From Marivita sp. XM-24bin2 (lineage in GTDB: Bacteria > Pseudomonadota > Alphaproteobacteria > Rhodobacterales > Rhodobacteraceae), in the NCBI GenBank assembly GCA_003149565.1, contig QCWH01000015.1, positions 1-54,824 on the forward strand: a DNA stretch of 54,824 nucleotides, read 5' to 3'. Of the stretch, positions 34,378 to 42,850 are shown one piece after another. Within the stretch, counting starts at the first letter, position 1; each line of letters starts with the position of its first letter. The notes below the pieces were generated by a model, which was not told where the DNA came from, did not search any database, and saw only the letters and a program-made list of their open reading frames with translations. Both the position numbers and the translations under genes were made by a program.

Positions 34378-35568
34378 TTAACCTGGTGACATTCCCCGGA
34401 GCCGTTCAGACCGACGGCGCAGGATCTCGACCGATGTCAGCAAACAGATCGAGATTGCCACAAGGATCGTCGCAGCCGCGAGGATCGTCGGTGAGATCTG
34501 CTCACGCAGACCGGTAAACATTTGCCACGGCAGAGTCTGCAATTCAGCAGAACCGATGAACAGTACCACGACCACTTCATCAAACGACGTGATGAAGGCA
34601 AAGAGGCCCCCCGAAATCACACCCGGCAGGATCAGCGGCATCTGCACCTTGAAGAAGGTCGTCACCGGGTTTGCTCCCATATTTGCTGCAGCCCGCGTCA
34701 GCGACCGGTCAAAGCCAACCAACGTCGCCGTAACCGTGATGATCACAAACGGAATGCCAAGCACGGCATGCGCCAGAACGATGCCCCAATACGTGCCGAC
34801 CAGGCCGATTTTGGAGTAGAAGAAGTACATGCCTGTTGCCGAGATGATCAGAGGCACGATCATTGGCGAGATCAGGATTGCCATGATCGCCCGCTTGCCC
34901 GGCACGTGGCTCTGACTGAGGCCGATGGCCGCCAGCGTGCCAAGAGAAACCGAAATCAGCGTCGCCACAGGTGCGACCATCAACGAGTTTTTCACCGCGT
35001 TGGTCCATTCCGGATTGGTCAAGAAGTCCCGATAATGCTTGAGGCTGTATCCGGCAGGATCGAAGGACAGCATTTCCGGCGTGAAGGTAAAGAAGTCCTC
35101 AGCGTTGAACGACAGCGGCATCACCACGATGATCGGCGTGATCAGAAAGACAAAGATAGCTCCGCAGATCACCCGGAACGAGTAGTGCCACAGCACTTGA
35201 CCCGGTGTCAGGTATGGCACGAGATGCGCGCGGTAACGCCCCATACCAACCCAGTAGATGAACCAGCCGAAGAACCACCCGAACAGGCCGCCCATGATGA
35301 GGCCGGGGATGCCGTTGAACAGAAAACCCGCAACAACCCCAATAGCGATCATTGCCCAACGCAATGACTTTTCCAGCCCTTCGCCGAGCATTTCCATCGC
35401 GACAAAAGCCAGCGCCGCCATCAGCGCAGCCCCGATTACGACGCCCAACAGGCCCGAGCCTTGCGCAGTGCCGAGGAACAACCCGGCGAACCCGCCAGCC
35501 GCGGCCAGCACCCCCGCCGTGAACCCGATGGGCTTTTTCTCGATTGGTGTGAGAATGGCTTCCGACAT
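34378..35568 (-). CDS. ABC transporter permease, polyamine type (PotC-like), extended
   Basis: 396-residue inner-membrane permease of a spermidine/putrescine-class importer. Residues of about 15-135 form extra hydrophobic segments before the canonical domain. The PotC-like core (about 130-390) carries the EAA motif AAANMGANPVTTFFKVQMPLI. E. coli PotC has about 264 residues, so the N-terminus is about 130 longer and adds roughly three to four helices. It is the last gene of the operon and starts 3 bp after the partner permease ends. Confidence 0.87.
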   Translation of the reverse strand: MSEAILTPIEKKPIGFTAGVLAAAGGFAGLFLGTAQGSGLLGVVIGAALMAALAFVAMEMLGEGLEKSLRWAMIAIGVVAGFLFNGIPGLIMGGLFGWFFGWFIYWVGMGRYRAHLVPYLTPGQVLWHYSFRVICGAIFVFLITPIIVVMPLSFNAEDFFTFTPEMLSFDPAGYSLKHYRDFLTNPEWTNAVKNSLMVAPVATLISVSLGTLAAIGLSQSHVPGKRAIMAILISPMIVPLIISATGMYFFYSKIGLVGTYWGIVLAHAVLGIPFVIITVTATLVGFDRSLTRAAANMGANPVTTFFKVQMPLILPGVISGGLFAFITSFDEVVVVLFIGSAELQTLPWQMFTGLREQISPTILAAATILVAISICLLTSVEILRRRSERLRGMSPG

Positions 35569-35571
35569 GGC

Positions 35572-37269
35572 TCAGCCCCCCAGTTTCACGTTGTCGATGC
35601 CGACGATCCTGTCGTAGGCCCAGTAGAGCACCAGAACCACCACCAGCAAGATCGAACCCAAGGCAGCCGCAAGGCCCCAGTTCAGCGAGCTTGAAATGTG
35701 ATAGGCGATCCGGTTCGAAATGAAGATACCCGATGTACCGCCCACGATTTCCGGCGTGATGTAGTAGCCGATCGACAGGATGAACACGAGGATCGAGCCC
35801 GCGCCGATTCCCGGCACCGATTGCGGGAAATAGACCCGCCAGAATGTCGTCCAGTTGGTCGCGCCAAGCGACTTGGCAGCGCGCACATAAGACGGCGGGA
35901 TCGTCGACATGACCGAATACATCGGCAAGATCATGAACGGCAGCAGAATATGCGTCATGGCGACAATCGTACCAAATTGGTTGTTGATCATCGTCAGACG
36001 CGCATCGTCGGCCACCATACCCAACCACACAAGGACATCATTGATCACCCCTTGCTGCTGCAACATGACCTTCCATGCACTGGTCCGCACCAGAAGCGAG
36101 GTCCAGAAAGGCAGCAGCACAAGGATCATCAAAAGGTTCGCCTTGCTCGCCGGCAGGTTCGACAGAAGGTACGCGATCGGATAGCCCAGCAGAATGCAGC
36201 TGAAGGTAATCACAAGGCTCATGAACATGGTGCGCTGGAACAGCAGACCATAGATCCGCTCGTCCTCGTCACGCAGCGCCGGGCCTTCAGCGGTTTTCTG
36301 CATGTCGATGGAGTTCAGGAAGTAGCCGGACGTGTAGGCCGGACTGTACATCTTGATGGTTTGCCAGATTTCCGGAGCGACCCAGTCCTCGTCAATCTCT
36401 TCAAACCCGTCGCGGAACGCAATTGTTTCGAAATCCGGGCTGGCGACGAGCTCATCCGCCGCTTGCAGCATGTCTGCACGCGGGCCTGTGTATCCGCTGA
36501 CATCGTTCTCGGCGAGGTCCTGGTACAGCGCGGTGTGCACGACACTCCAGGGCTCTTCCTCCAACGGGCTGTCGCCCTCTTCGGTCTGCATGAAACGTGC
36601 GAAGATTTCGTAGGCTTCAGCAGTGCGCGGCAGAAGATCGGAAATGTCCGAACGCACCTCAAACTCGGGCATCGACCCATTGCCGTCCCAGGCCTCCTGC
36701 GCCGCAATCCAGTCCGGATCACCCATCAGTTCCGCCCAAGGACGCGCTTCGTCCCAGTTTTCGTCAAGATCTTCGAACTGATCGAGATAGACCTCGCCGA
36801 TATCTTCAATACCACGGCCCGATTTCCGGAACAGCGAGGACGCGCCAGTCTGTTCGTAGTTCAGACGGGACCCCAACCGCGTATGTTCTTTGCGCTCGGC
36901 GGCGAAGAAAACGTCGTAATACGCCGCCTCAAACACCTCGTCACGCGGCAGTTCGCCAGATTCCGCGTCGTAATCGGCCAAAGCAACGACAGTACGCGGC
37001 AGCGTATCCCGAACGATCTGATTTTCGACCGAGCGGAACAACATGTCGCCAATCGGCGCGATAAAGCTTACGAGAACAAAGATCAAAAGCGGCGCGATCA
37101 ACATCAGCGCCCGGAGCTTCTGTGCGCGCAGAGCCCGGTTCAGAGACCGTTTCAGTGGTGTCCCGTCCGCCGCCAGAACAGGGCCAGAATCGGCCTTGTC
37201 TGCCGCGCGCAGCGCGTTGTCGGGTGTCGGTCCCGTGATCTTGTCGGGTTCGGTTGCTGCGTCCGTCAT
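35572..37269 (-). CDS. ABC transporter permease, polyamine type (PotB-like), with large soluble insertion
   Basis: 565-residue permease. After an N-terminal cytoplasmic tail, the first helix spans 54-77. Then an acidic, soluble stretch of about 270 residues (78-345) precedes the remaining helices (from about 346) and the EAA motif YVRAAKSLGATNWTTFWRVYFPQS. E. coli PotB is about 275 residues, so the insertion is unusual. By position it should face the periplasm. The gene lies 3 bp after the DUF1330 gene. Confidence 0.87.
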   Translation of the reverse strand: MTDAATEPDKITGPTPDNALRAADKADSGPVLAADGTPLKRSLNRALRAQKLRALMLIAPLLIFVLVSFIAPIGDMLFRSVENQIVRDTLPRTVVALADYDAESGELPRDEVFEAAYYDVFFAAERKEHTRLGSRLNYEQTGASSLFRKSGRGIEDIGEVYLDQFEDLDENWDEARPWAELMGDPDWIAAQEAWDGNGSMPEFEVRSDISDLLPRTAEAYEIFARFMQTEEGDSPLEEEPWSVVHTALYQDLAENDVSGYTGPRADMLQAADELVASPDFETIAFRDGFEEIDEDWVAPEIWQTIKMYSPAYTSGYFLNSIDMQKTAEGPALRDEDERIYGLLFQRTMFMSLVITFSCILLGYPIAYLLSNLPASKANLLMILVLLPFWTSLLVRTSAWKVMLQQQGVINDVLVWLGMVADDARLTMINNQFGTIVAMTHILLPFMILPMYSVMSTIPPSYVRAAKSLGATNWTTFWRVYFPQSVPGIGAGSILVFILSIGYYITPEIVGGTSGIFISNRIAYHISSSLNWGLAAALGSILLVVVLVLYWAYDRIVGIDNVKLGG

Positions 37270-37272
37270 GGC

Positions 37273-37560
37273 TCAGGTGCCCTCGACTAGAATGATTGTG
37301 CTTGTCGCGGTGCGCCGGCGAATCTCTGCGACCTCCTGATAGGCGGGGTCGTGATACGCGCGCTTCGCTGTCTCGAAATCTTGGAATTCTATGACGACAT
37401 GGCGATTTTGCGTCTCGCCTTCCATCGTCTCGGACTGTCCACCCCGGACAATGAATTTGGCACCGTAACTCTCAAGGATCGGCGTATCGCGCTCGATATA
37501 TTCCTTGTAGGCTTCGGGGGCGTTCACGGTGATATGGCCAATGATATAGCCTTTGGGCAT
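37273..37560 (-). CDS. DUF1330 family protein in the ABC operon
   Basis: 95-residue ferredoxin-fold-like (dimeric alpha-beta barrel) protein with the family hallmarks KGYIIGHITVNAPEAYKEY, VRGGQSETMEG and VVIEFQDFETAKRAYHDPAYQ. The function is not established. It sits between the binding-protein gene and the permeases, so it is presumably made with them. A strong stem-loop at 37580-37604 separates it from the binding-protein gene. Confidence 0.88.
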   Translation of the reverse strand: MPKGYIIGHITVNAPEAYKEYIERDTPILESYGAKFIVRGGQSETMEGETQNRHVVIEFQDFETAKRAYHDPAYQEVAEIRRRTATSTIILVEGT

Positions 37561-37579
37561 GAAACTGTCCTTCTGGTGC

Positions 37580-37604
37580 GGGATGGGCCACGCAGGCCCA
37601 TCCC
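37580..37604 (-). promoter_or_regulatory. Stem-loop after the binding-protein gene
   Basis: GGGATGGGCC and GGCCCATCCC form a perfect 10-bp stem around a 5-nt loop just after the binding-protein stop. Such hairpins often protect the abundant 5' cistron or attenuate downstream genes. No T run follows. Confidence 0.6.
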
Positions 37605-37619
37605 AAAGCCGTTAAAGGC

Positions 37620-38738
37620 TTATTGTGCCAACCACGCCTGGAACTTCGCGTCGATATCGTCGCGATAGTCAGCCCAGAACTCGTAGTTGTAGAGGAACGT
37701 GTTCTGCGCGTTGTTCGGATCAGTCGGCATATGCGGTGCCATTTCGATGCCGAGCTCAGCGTGCGTGGAAACCAGCGGTGCCGAGGATTCACGTGCCGGA
37801 CCATACGAAATGTACTTGGCCTGATCCGCCAGACGCTGGGTATCTGTCGCGAAACGGACAAAGTCCTTCACGCGGGCCAGACGATCTTCCGGAAGACCTT
37901 CCGGGATGATCCAGCCGTCAAGGTCGAACACCTGTGCGTCCCACATCATGGCAACCGGCTGATCCTGCTCTTCGATCACGCTGAACAGACGACCATTGTA
38001 GGTCGAGCCCATGAAGATCTCGCCATCGGCCAGAAGCTGCGGCGTGTCAGCACCGGCAGACCACCAGATCACTTCGTCCTTGATGGTGTCGAGCTTGGCC
38101 AGAGCCTGGTCCTGTCCTTCGTCGGTTTCCAGAACGTCGTAGACGTCTTCCTTGGCCACGCCATCACACAGCAGCGCCCATTCCATGTTGTTGATCGGAC
38201 GCTTTTCCAGCGCGCGCTTGCCCGGATAGGTTTCCAGATCGAAGACCGAGCAGATGTCGGACGGCGCATCGGCGCCTTCCGGAACCATGTCGGTGCGGTA
38301 GCCGAAGGTGGTCGAGTACACGATCTGCGGAATAAAGCAGTCGGATACGATCAGATCACCGAAGTCATCGCTGGCATCGGTCCCGTCGGGCGCCGGAGCA
38401 AGCAGCTCGTCGTGATCGACCTCCATCGCCAGGCCCTCGTCACACAGACGGATCGCGTCAGACGCAACAACGTCCACGAGGTCCCAGGTGATGTTGCCAG
38501 CTTCATTCATCGCGCGCAGCTTTGCAACGGCTTCAGCCGAGCTTTCGTCCCATGTGGCCGAGACACCTTCGTTCATTGCGACGTAAGGCTCGACATAGGC
38601 GTTCTGCTGCGATTCCTGATAGGCACCGCCCCAGCTGACCAGAGTCATGCTGTCCGCCATGCCATGACCGGCGGCGTATGCACCTGCAGCGGCAACGGTC
38701 AATGCGCTGGTCGCCAAAAGTGTTTTAGACAGTCTCAT
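37620..38738 (-). CDS. Periplasmic solute-binding protein, polyamine type (PotD/PotF-like)
   Basis: 372-residue secreted protein. The signal peptide at 1-22 ends AYAAG. The mature part begins MTLVSWGGAYQESQQNAYVEP, the usual start of the polyamine/iron-class binding-protein fold, and later contains IPQIVYSTTFGYR and a GADTPQLLADGEIFMGSTYNGR region lining the cleft. The ligand is probably a polyamine or a related amine, but this is not proven. The gene follows the ATPase gene by 109 bp with a hairpin between. Confidence 0.88.
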   Translation of the reverse strand: MRLSKTLLATSALTVAAAGAYAAGHGMADSMTLVSWGGAYQESQQNAYVEPYVAMNEGVSATWDESSAEAVAKLRAMNEAGNITWDLVDVVASDAIRLCDEGLAMEVDHDELLAPAPDGTDASDDFGDLIVSDCFIPQIVYSTTFGYRTDMVPEGADAPSDICSVFDLETYPGKRALEKRPINNMEWALLCDGVAKEDVYDVLETDEGQDQALAKLDTIKDEVIWWSAGADTPQLLADGEIFMGSTYNGRLFSVIEEQDQPVAMMWDAQVFDLDGWIIPEGLPEDRLARVKDFVRFATDTQRLADQAKYISYGPARESSAPLVSTHAELGIEMAPHMPTDPNNAQNTFLYNYEFWADYRDDIDAKFQAWLAQ

Positions 38739-38815
38739 TCATATTCTCCCGTTTCGACCCGCTTATGACACATGGCGCTGGCGGTCGGGCCGACCCAGCC
38801 ACGCCTGTAATGACA

Positions 38816-38836
38816 CGGGGACGTTGTCCGTCCCCG
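38816..38836 (-). promoter_or_regulatory. Stem-loop between the ATPase and binding-protein genes
   Basis: CGGGGACG and CGTCCCCG form a perfect 8-bp stem with a 5-nt loop, 12 bp after the ATPase stop. GGTCGG-G-CCGACC (38783-38795) lies closer to the next start. There is no T run, so it may stabilise mRNA rather than terminate. Confidence 0.5.
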
Positions 38837-38847
38837 CGGCAATTCCG

Positions 38848-40035
38848 TTACTTGGGCGCGTCCAACGCGCGGCAGTCATCGGGCAGCCACCCGATTTCGA
38901 TCTGCGTGCCCGGCTCAAGACGCACCTGGTCCGGTGCGTTCCGGGTCTTGATGACAAACTCATCGTTGCCCGCAACCCGAAGGCGAGTCCGGAAGATGTC
39001 ACCCATATAGATAAACTCAAGCACTTCCGCCTTGAGCGTGTGCGCGCCTTCCTGAAGACGATCCTTGTTGATCTCGACGCGCTCTGGCCGGATCGAGACA
39101 CGGGTGCGTTCACCGACCTCGCTGACATTAACCGGCTTCGCGTCTATCAGGCCGCCATCGTCCAGTTGCACGAGACAATGATCGCCCTTGATCTCACGGA
39201 CAACGCCTTCAAGCGTGTTATTTTCACCAATGAACTGCGCAACAAAGCTGTTCTTGGGCGCTTCATACAATTCATCTGGAGGAGCAAGCTGCTGGATACG
39301 CCCATCGTCAAACACCGCGACGCGGTCCGACATGGTCAGCGCTTCCGTCTGGTCGTGGGTCACGTAGACCACGGTAATGCCAAGACGGTGCGCGAGGTGC
39401 GTGATCTCGAACTGCATCTTCTCTCGCAGCTGTTTGTCCAACGCGCCCAGCGGTTCATCCATCAGAACCAATTCGGGCTCGAACACCAGCGCCCGGGCCA
39501 ACGCGATCCGCTGCTGCTGACCACCCGACAGCTGGGCTGGACGGCGACCACCAAAGGCCCCCATCTCCACCATATCCAGCGCGCGTTTGACCTTGGCTTC
39601 ACGATCCGATTTGCCCATGTTGCGGACCTCGAGCGGAAAGCTGAGGTTCTCGGCAATCGTCATGTGCGGGAACAACGCGTAGTTCTGGAACACCATCCCG
39701 ATGCCGCGCTTATGCGGCGGAATGTTGTTGATGGGCTTGCCATCCAACCGAATGTCCCCATGCGTGGCGGTCTCAAATCCCGCCAACATCATCAGACAGG
39801 TGGTCTTCCCCGATCCCGATGGCCCGAGCATCGTAAGAAACTCGCCCTTCGGCATGGTAAGGTTAAGGTCTTTTACGACAAGCTGAACGCCGTCGTAGCT
39901 CTTTTGCACTCGTTCAAATTCGACGAACGCGTCACTGTTTGACGTGTCGGGCAAAAACGAACTCCCTGTTTTGTCCACGGATTTGTTCCGTTTGTCGTAG
40001 TAAACTAAATCGCGTTGCGATGCGCTTTGCAACAC
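38848..40035 (-). CDS. ABC transporter ATP-binding protein, polyamine type (PotA-like)
   Basis: 395-residue ATPase. Walker A is GPSGSGKTT, the signature is AQLSGGQQQRIALARAL, Walker B is LVLMDEPLGALD, and a C-terminal TOBE-like regulatory domain follows from about residue 270. The first 38 residues before the family start (FVEFERVQKSYDG) are atypical. The GTG at 40035 and a later GTG near 39978 are both possible. It is the first gene of the operon, followed by binding protein, DUF1330 and two permeases. Confidence 0.93.
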   Translation of the reverse strand: MLQSASQRDLVYYDKRNKSVDKTGSSFLPDTSNSDAFVEFERVQKSYDGVQLVVKDLNLTMPKGEFLTMLGPSGSGKTTCLMMLAGFETATHGDIRLDGKPINNIPPHKRGIGMVFQNYALFPHMTIAENLSFPLEVRNMGKSDREAKVKRALDMVEMGAFGGRRPAQLSGGQQQRIALARALVFEPELVLMDEPLGALDKQLREKMQFEITHLAHRLGITVVYVTHDQTEALTMSDRVAVFDDGRIQQLAPPDELYEAPKNSFVAQFIGENNTLEGVVREIKGDHCLVQLDDGGLIDAKPVNVSEVGERTRVSIRPERVEINKDRLQEGAHTLKAEVLEFIYMGDIFRTRLRVAGNDEFVIKTRNAPDQVRLEPGTQIEIGWLPDDCRALDAPK

Positions 40036-40105
40036 GGTTGCCCACGTTTCGCCAAAAACGCACGGTTTGCGGGAAATTTGGGCATTTGTTGACGCCTTCT
40101 TCGGG

Positions 40106-40132
40106 AAAAAAGCCTGCGACAGAAGCTTTTTT
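40106..40132. repeat. Inverted repeat in the 408-bp gap 40036-40443
   Basis: AAAAAAGC at 40106-40113 and GCTTTTTT at 40125-40132 form an 8-bp stem with an 11-nt loop. It would resemble a terminator in either direction, but no gene ends nearby. The rest of the gap holds no ORF or RNA that I can support. It presumably contains the divergent promoters of the ABC and KpsT-like genes. Confidence 0.5.
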
Positions 40133-40443
40133 GGACCAATCGCTCAAAACAACTTGGGTCACTTGGGCTCTATATCCTGAAAAACATGCACGCCTGAGGA
40201 CAAAGAAGACAGAGTCGCCGCAGACCGTGTTGGCGATTCGCGACCCTTTGTGCATCAAAAGGGCCACGCTCACGCGCCTCGATTAAGGACGCACGGCGGA
40301 CCCGATCTGTTGGGCGCTGGCACCCATCCAGAGACAATACCTGCTTTTTGCTAAGGATTGGCCACAATCCAGTCAAACTCGACTTCTAAACAGAATGGAA
40401 ACCAACCCGTGCAAATGCTGAACGGGCGCAACTTGGGGCTTCC

Positions 40444-41103
40444 ATGCTTGAATTTGACAGTGTGAGCAAATCGTTCTGGACGGGGTCGCACCGCAAGGTG
40501 ATCCTGGATCGGGCATCGTTCCAGGTCGAGTTGGGGCAGTCGCTGGGGATTTTGGCGCCCAATGGCACCGGCAAGACCACACTGATCAAGATGATGGCCG
40601 GTCTGGAAAAGCCCGATGAGGGGGAGATCCGCAAGACCAGCCGGGTGTCCTTTCCGCTGGGCTTCATGGGCGGTGTCGTGACCAAGCACACCGCGATGGA
40701 GAACTCCCGCTTCATTGCCCGGCTTTACGGGCTCGATCCCGATTATGTCGAGGCATACTGCCGCTGGCTCTGCGATCTGGGGGAATATTTTGACCAGCCG
40801 CTGGGCACCTATTCCTCGGGCATGCGGGCGCGGTTCACCTTTGCGCTCATGCTGGCGCTCGATTTCGACATCTATCTCGTGGACGAGGGCATGCCCACCT
40901 ACACGGATGTGGAATTCAACCGGAAGGCGGGCGATATTCTCGCCGAGCGGCTGCGCACCACCACCATGATCATCGTCTCTCACCAACCCGAAACGCTGGC
41001 GCGATTTGTCAGCAAGGCCGCTGTCCTGATGGACGGCCAATTGCACATGTTCGACAGCCTCGAAGAAGCGAAACAGCTCTATGACTACGAAACCCAAGGC
41101 TAA
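40444..41103 (+). CDS. Capsule polysaccharide export ATP-binding protein (KpsT-like)
   Basis: 219-residue ATPase of the group-2 capsule type. The P-loop reads APNGTGKTT (38-46), with Ala in place of the first Gly of the usual GxxGxGK. The signature is YSSGMRARFTFALML and Walker B is DIYLVDEGMP, both typical of KpsT. It would energise polysaccharide export with a KpsM permease, but no such gene is nearby. The next gene begins inside its 3' end (23-bp overlap). Confidence 0.85.
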   Translation: MLEFDSVSKSFWTGSHRKVILDRASFQVELGQSLGILAPNGTGKTTLIKMMAGLEKPDEGEIRKTSRVSFPLGFMGGVVTKHTAMENSRFIARLYGLDPDYVEAYCRWLCDLGEYFDQPLGTYSSGMRARFTFALMLALDFDIYLVDEGMPTYTDVEFNRKAGDILAERLRTTTMIIVSHQPETLARFVSKAAVLMDGQLHMFDSLEEAKQLYDYETQG

Positions 41104-42703
41104 ACGCTTTCGCATCCGCCGCAGCGAGCCGGGCCCCGGTGCCAGCCATATGGCAACCGCGGGCCTTGCCGCAGGACCATCGACTGCCGCAGCGTCCGAA
41201 GCGCCGCAACCGCGCATGCCAAGGCACGCTGACGGCGGCGTCGAACAGGCCCTATCGGACATTCGCGACGAAGGGCTCACGGGTCGCCAGCTCCGCATGG
41301 CGCGGCGGATCGCGCAGAAGCACGGGCTTGAGCCAAACTCCGACTTCGAAGCGGTCTACCTGCTGCGCCTGCGCGGCATCGACCCGTTTCAGCGGGAAAA
41401 TGCGCTGGACCTGATGGTGCCAGCGAACGCGCAGGCACCATCCAAGCCCAAGACACCACCTGCCGCAACGCCGCGCATGGCCGCGCCGCAATTGCCGCAA
41501 ACCACGGATGCTGGGCCCCAGACGCTTCCCGCGACGGACGCGCGCAGCCCGGCGGAGCGGCGTCAGCAGGAGATCATGCAAATCCAGAAGGACATGGCGC
41601 GCCGCCGCCGCCGCCGCATGCGCATGCTCTTTGCCCGGCTGGCCGCTTTCGTGCTTTTGCCCACCATCGTCGCAGGCTGGTACTTTTTCACCCTCGCCAC
41701 CCCGATGTATGCCTCGAAATCCGAGTTCCTCATCCTCAAGGCCGAATCCGGCGGCGGCGCCATGGGCGGGCTCTTCTCGGGCACGCAATTCGCCACCAAT
41801 CAGGATGCCATCGCGGTGCAGAGCTATCTCACCTCGAAAGACGCCATGCTGCGGCTGAACGAGGACGAGGGCTTTCAGGCGCATTTCTCGCAGCCCGACA
41901 TCGACCCGCTCCACCGGCTCGACCCTGACGCCACCGCCGAGGACATGTACAAGCTCTACAAGAAATACGTCCAGATCGGCTATGACCCGACCGAGGGCGT
42001 GATCCGCATGGAGGTGGCCGCCGCCAATCCGCAGGTCGCCGCGGATTTCTCAACCGCGCTCATTGGCTATGCCGAGGAACGTGTCGACAACCTCTCGGCC
42101 CGCAAGCGCGAGAACGCGGTCAAGGATGCCCAGCTGGGTCTCGAAGAGGCGGAACAGGCCCGCCGCGTTGCGCAGGAAAAGCTGGTGCGCCTGCAACAGG
42201 ACAGCGCCGTGCTCGACCCCCGCGCCCGCATCGGCGCGCTGCAGGCCCGCATCGAAGCGGTCGAAACCCAGCTGCAGGAAAAGAACCTGCAATTGCAGGC
42301 ACTGCTCGACAATGCCCGCCCCAACCGCAGCCGCGTCGAAGGGGTCGAGGCCGATATCCGTCGTCTCGAAGCGCTCAAGGCCGAGATCAACACCGAGATG
42401 ACCGCCGAAAGCGAAGGCGCAGGCTCGCTGGCTGAAACCGCCGTACAGATCCAGCTCGCCGAGGCCGACCTCGCCACCCGCGACATGATGCTGGCCGCCG
42501 CCCTCGAACGGCTCGACCAGGCCCGCCGCGACGCCGACAGCCAGGCCCGCTACCTGACCACCTCGGTCTACCCCCTCGCCGCGCAGGACCCAAGCTACCC
42601 CCGCGCCTTCGAAAACACGCTGCTCACCTTCCTCGTCTTCTCAGGCATCTACCTCCTCATCTCCCTCACCGCGTCCATCCTCAGAGAACAAGTCGCGAAT
42701 TGA
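41081..42703 (+). CDS. Capsule export inner-membrane protein (KpsE-like)
   Basis: 540-residue polysaccharide co-polymerase. A basic, proline-rich cytoplasmic N-terminus contains a helical segment at about 55-115 (QALSDIRDEGLTGRQLRMARR) and a run of arginines before the first helix at 183-205. A long coiled-coil periplasmic region (about 330-500) follows, then a C-terminal helix (about 508-530). The start overlaps the KpsT-like gene by 23 bp. The gene is Gly/Ala-rich and high in GC. It ends 6 bp before a pair of palindromes. Confidence 0.86.
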   Translation: MTTKPKAKRFRIRRSEPGPGASHMATAGLAAGPSTAAASEAPQPRMPRHADGGVEQALSDIRDEGLTGRQLRMARRIAQKHGLEPNSDFEAVYLLRLRGIDPFQRENALDLMVPANAQAPSKPKTPPAATPRMAAPQLPQTTDAGPQTLPATDARSPAERRQQEIMQIQKDMARRRRRRMRMLFARLAAFVLLPTIVAGWYFFTLATPMYASKSEFLILKAESGGGAMGGLFSGTQFATNQDAIAVQSYLTSKDAMLRLNEDEGFQAHFSQPDIDPLHRLDPDATAEDMYKLYKKYVQIGYDPTEGVIRMEVAAANPQVAADFSTALIGYAEERVDNLSARKRENAVKDAQLGLEEAEQARRVAQEKLVRLQQDSAVLDPRARIGALQARIEAVETQLQEKNLQLQALLDNARPNRSRVEGVEADIRRLEALKAEINTEMTAESEGAGSLAETAVQIQLAEADLATRDMMLAAALERLDQARRDADSQARYLTTSVYPLAAQDPSYPRAFENTLLTFLVFSGIYLLISLTASILREQVAN

Positions 42704-42709
42704 GCGGAG

Positions 42710-42751
42710 GCGGAGCGTCGACGCTCCGCGAAACCGCGTCGGCGCGGTTTC
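42710..42751. repeat. Paired palindromic element A (GTCGAC-centred)
   Basis: Two back-to-back palindromes start 7 bp after the KpsE-like stop. The first, 42710-42729, is a perfect 20-bp palindrome with core GCGTCGACGC. The second, 42730-42751, has 9-bp perfect arms (GAAACCGCG/CGCGGTTTC) and one substitution in the same core (GCGTCGGCGC). There is no T run. Confidence 0.85.
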
Positions 42752-42794
42752 AGCCGGACCATGCCGCAGGTGCAAACTGACACAGGTGACAACC

Positions 42795-42826
42795 CGGGTC
42801 GCGCGCCCTATAAAGCGCGCGACCCG
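42795..42826 (+). promoter_or_regulatory. Strong stem-loop in the leader of the pyrophosphatase gene
   Basis: CGGGTCGCGCGC and GCGCGCGACCCG form a perfect 12-bp stem around an 8-nt CCTATAAA loop, 24 bp before the ppaC start. It could end the capsule transcript or shape the leader. Only ATTTT follows, so termination would be weak. Confidence 0.6.
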
Positions 42827-42850
42827 ATTTTGGCAGAGCAGAGGCCCCAC

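Noticed and set aside
39932-40273. Minus-strand open frame upstream of the PotA-like gene
   Set aside because: It overlaps the PotA-like N-terminus in another frame, and the translation has low complexity and no domain. It is likely spurious.
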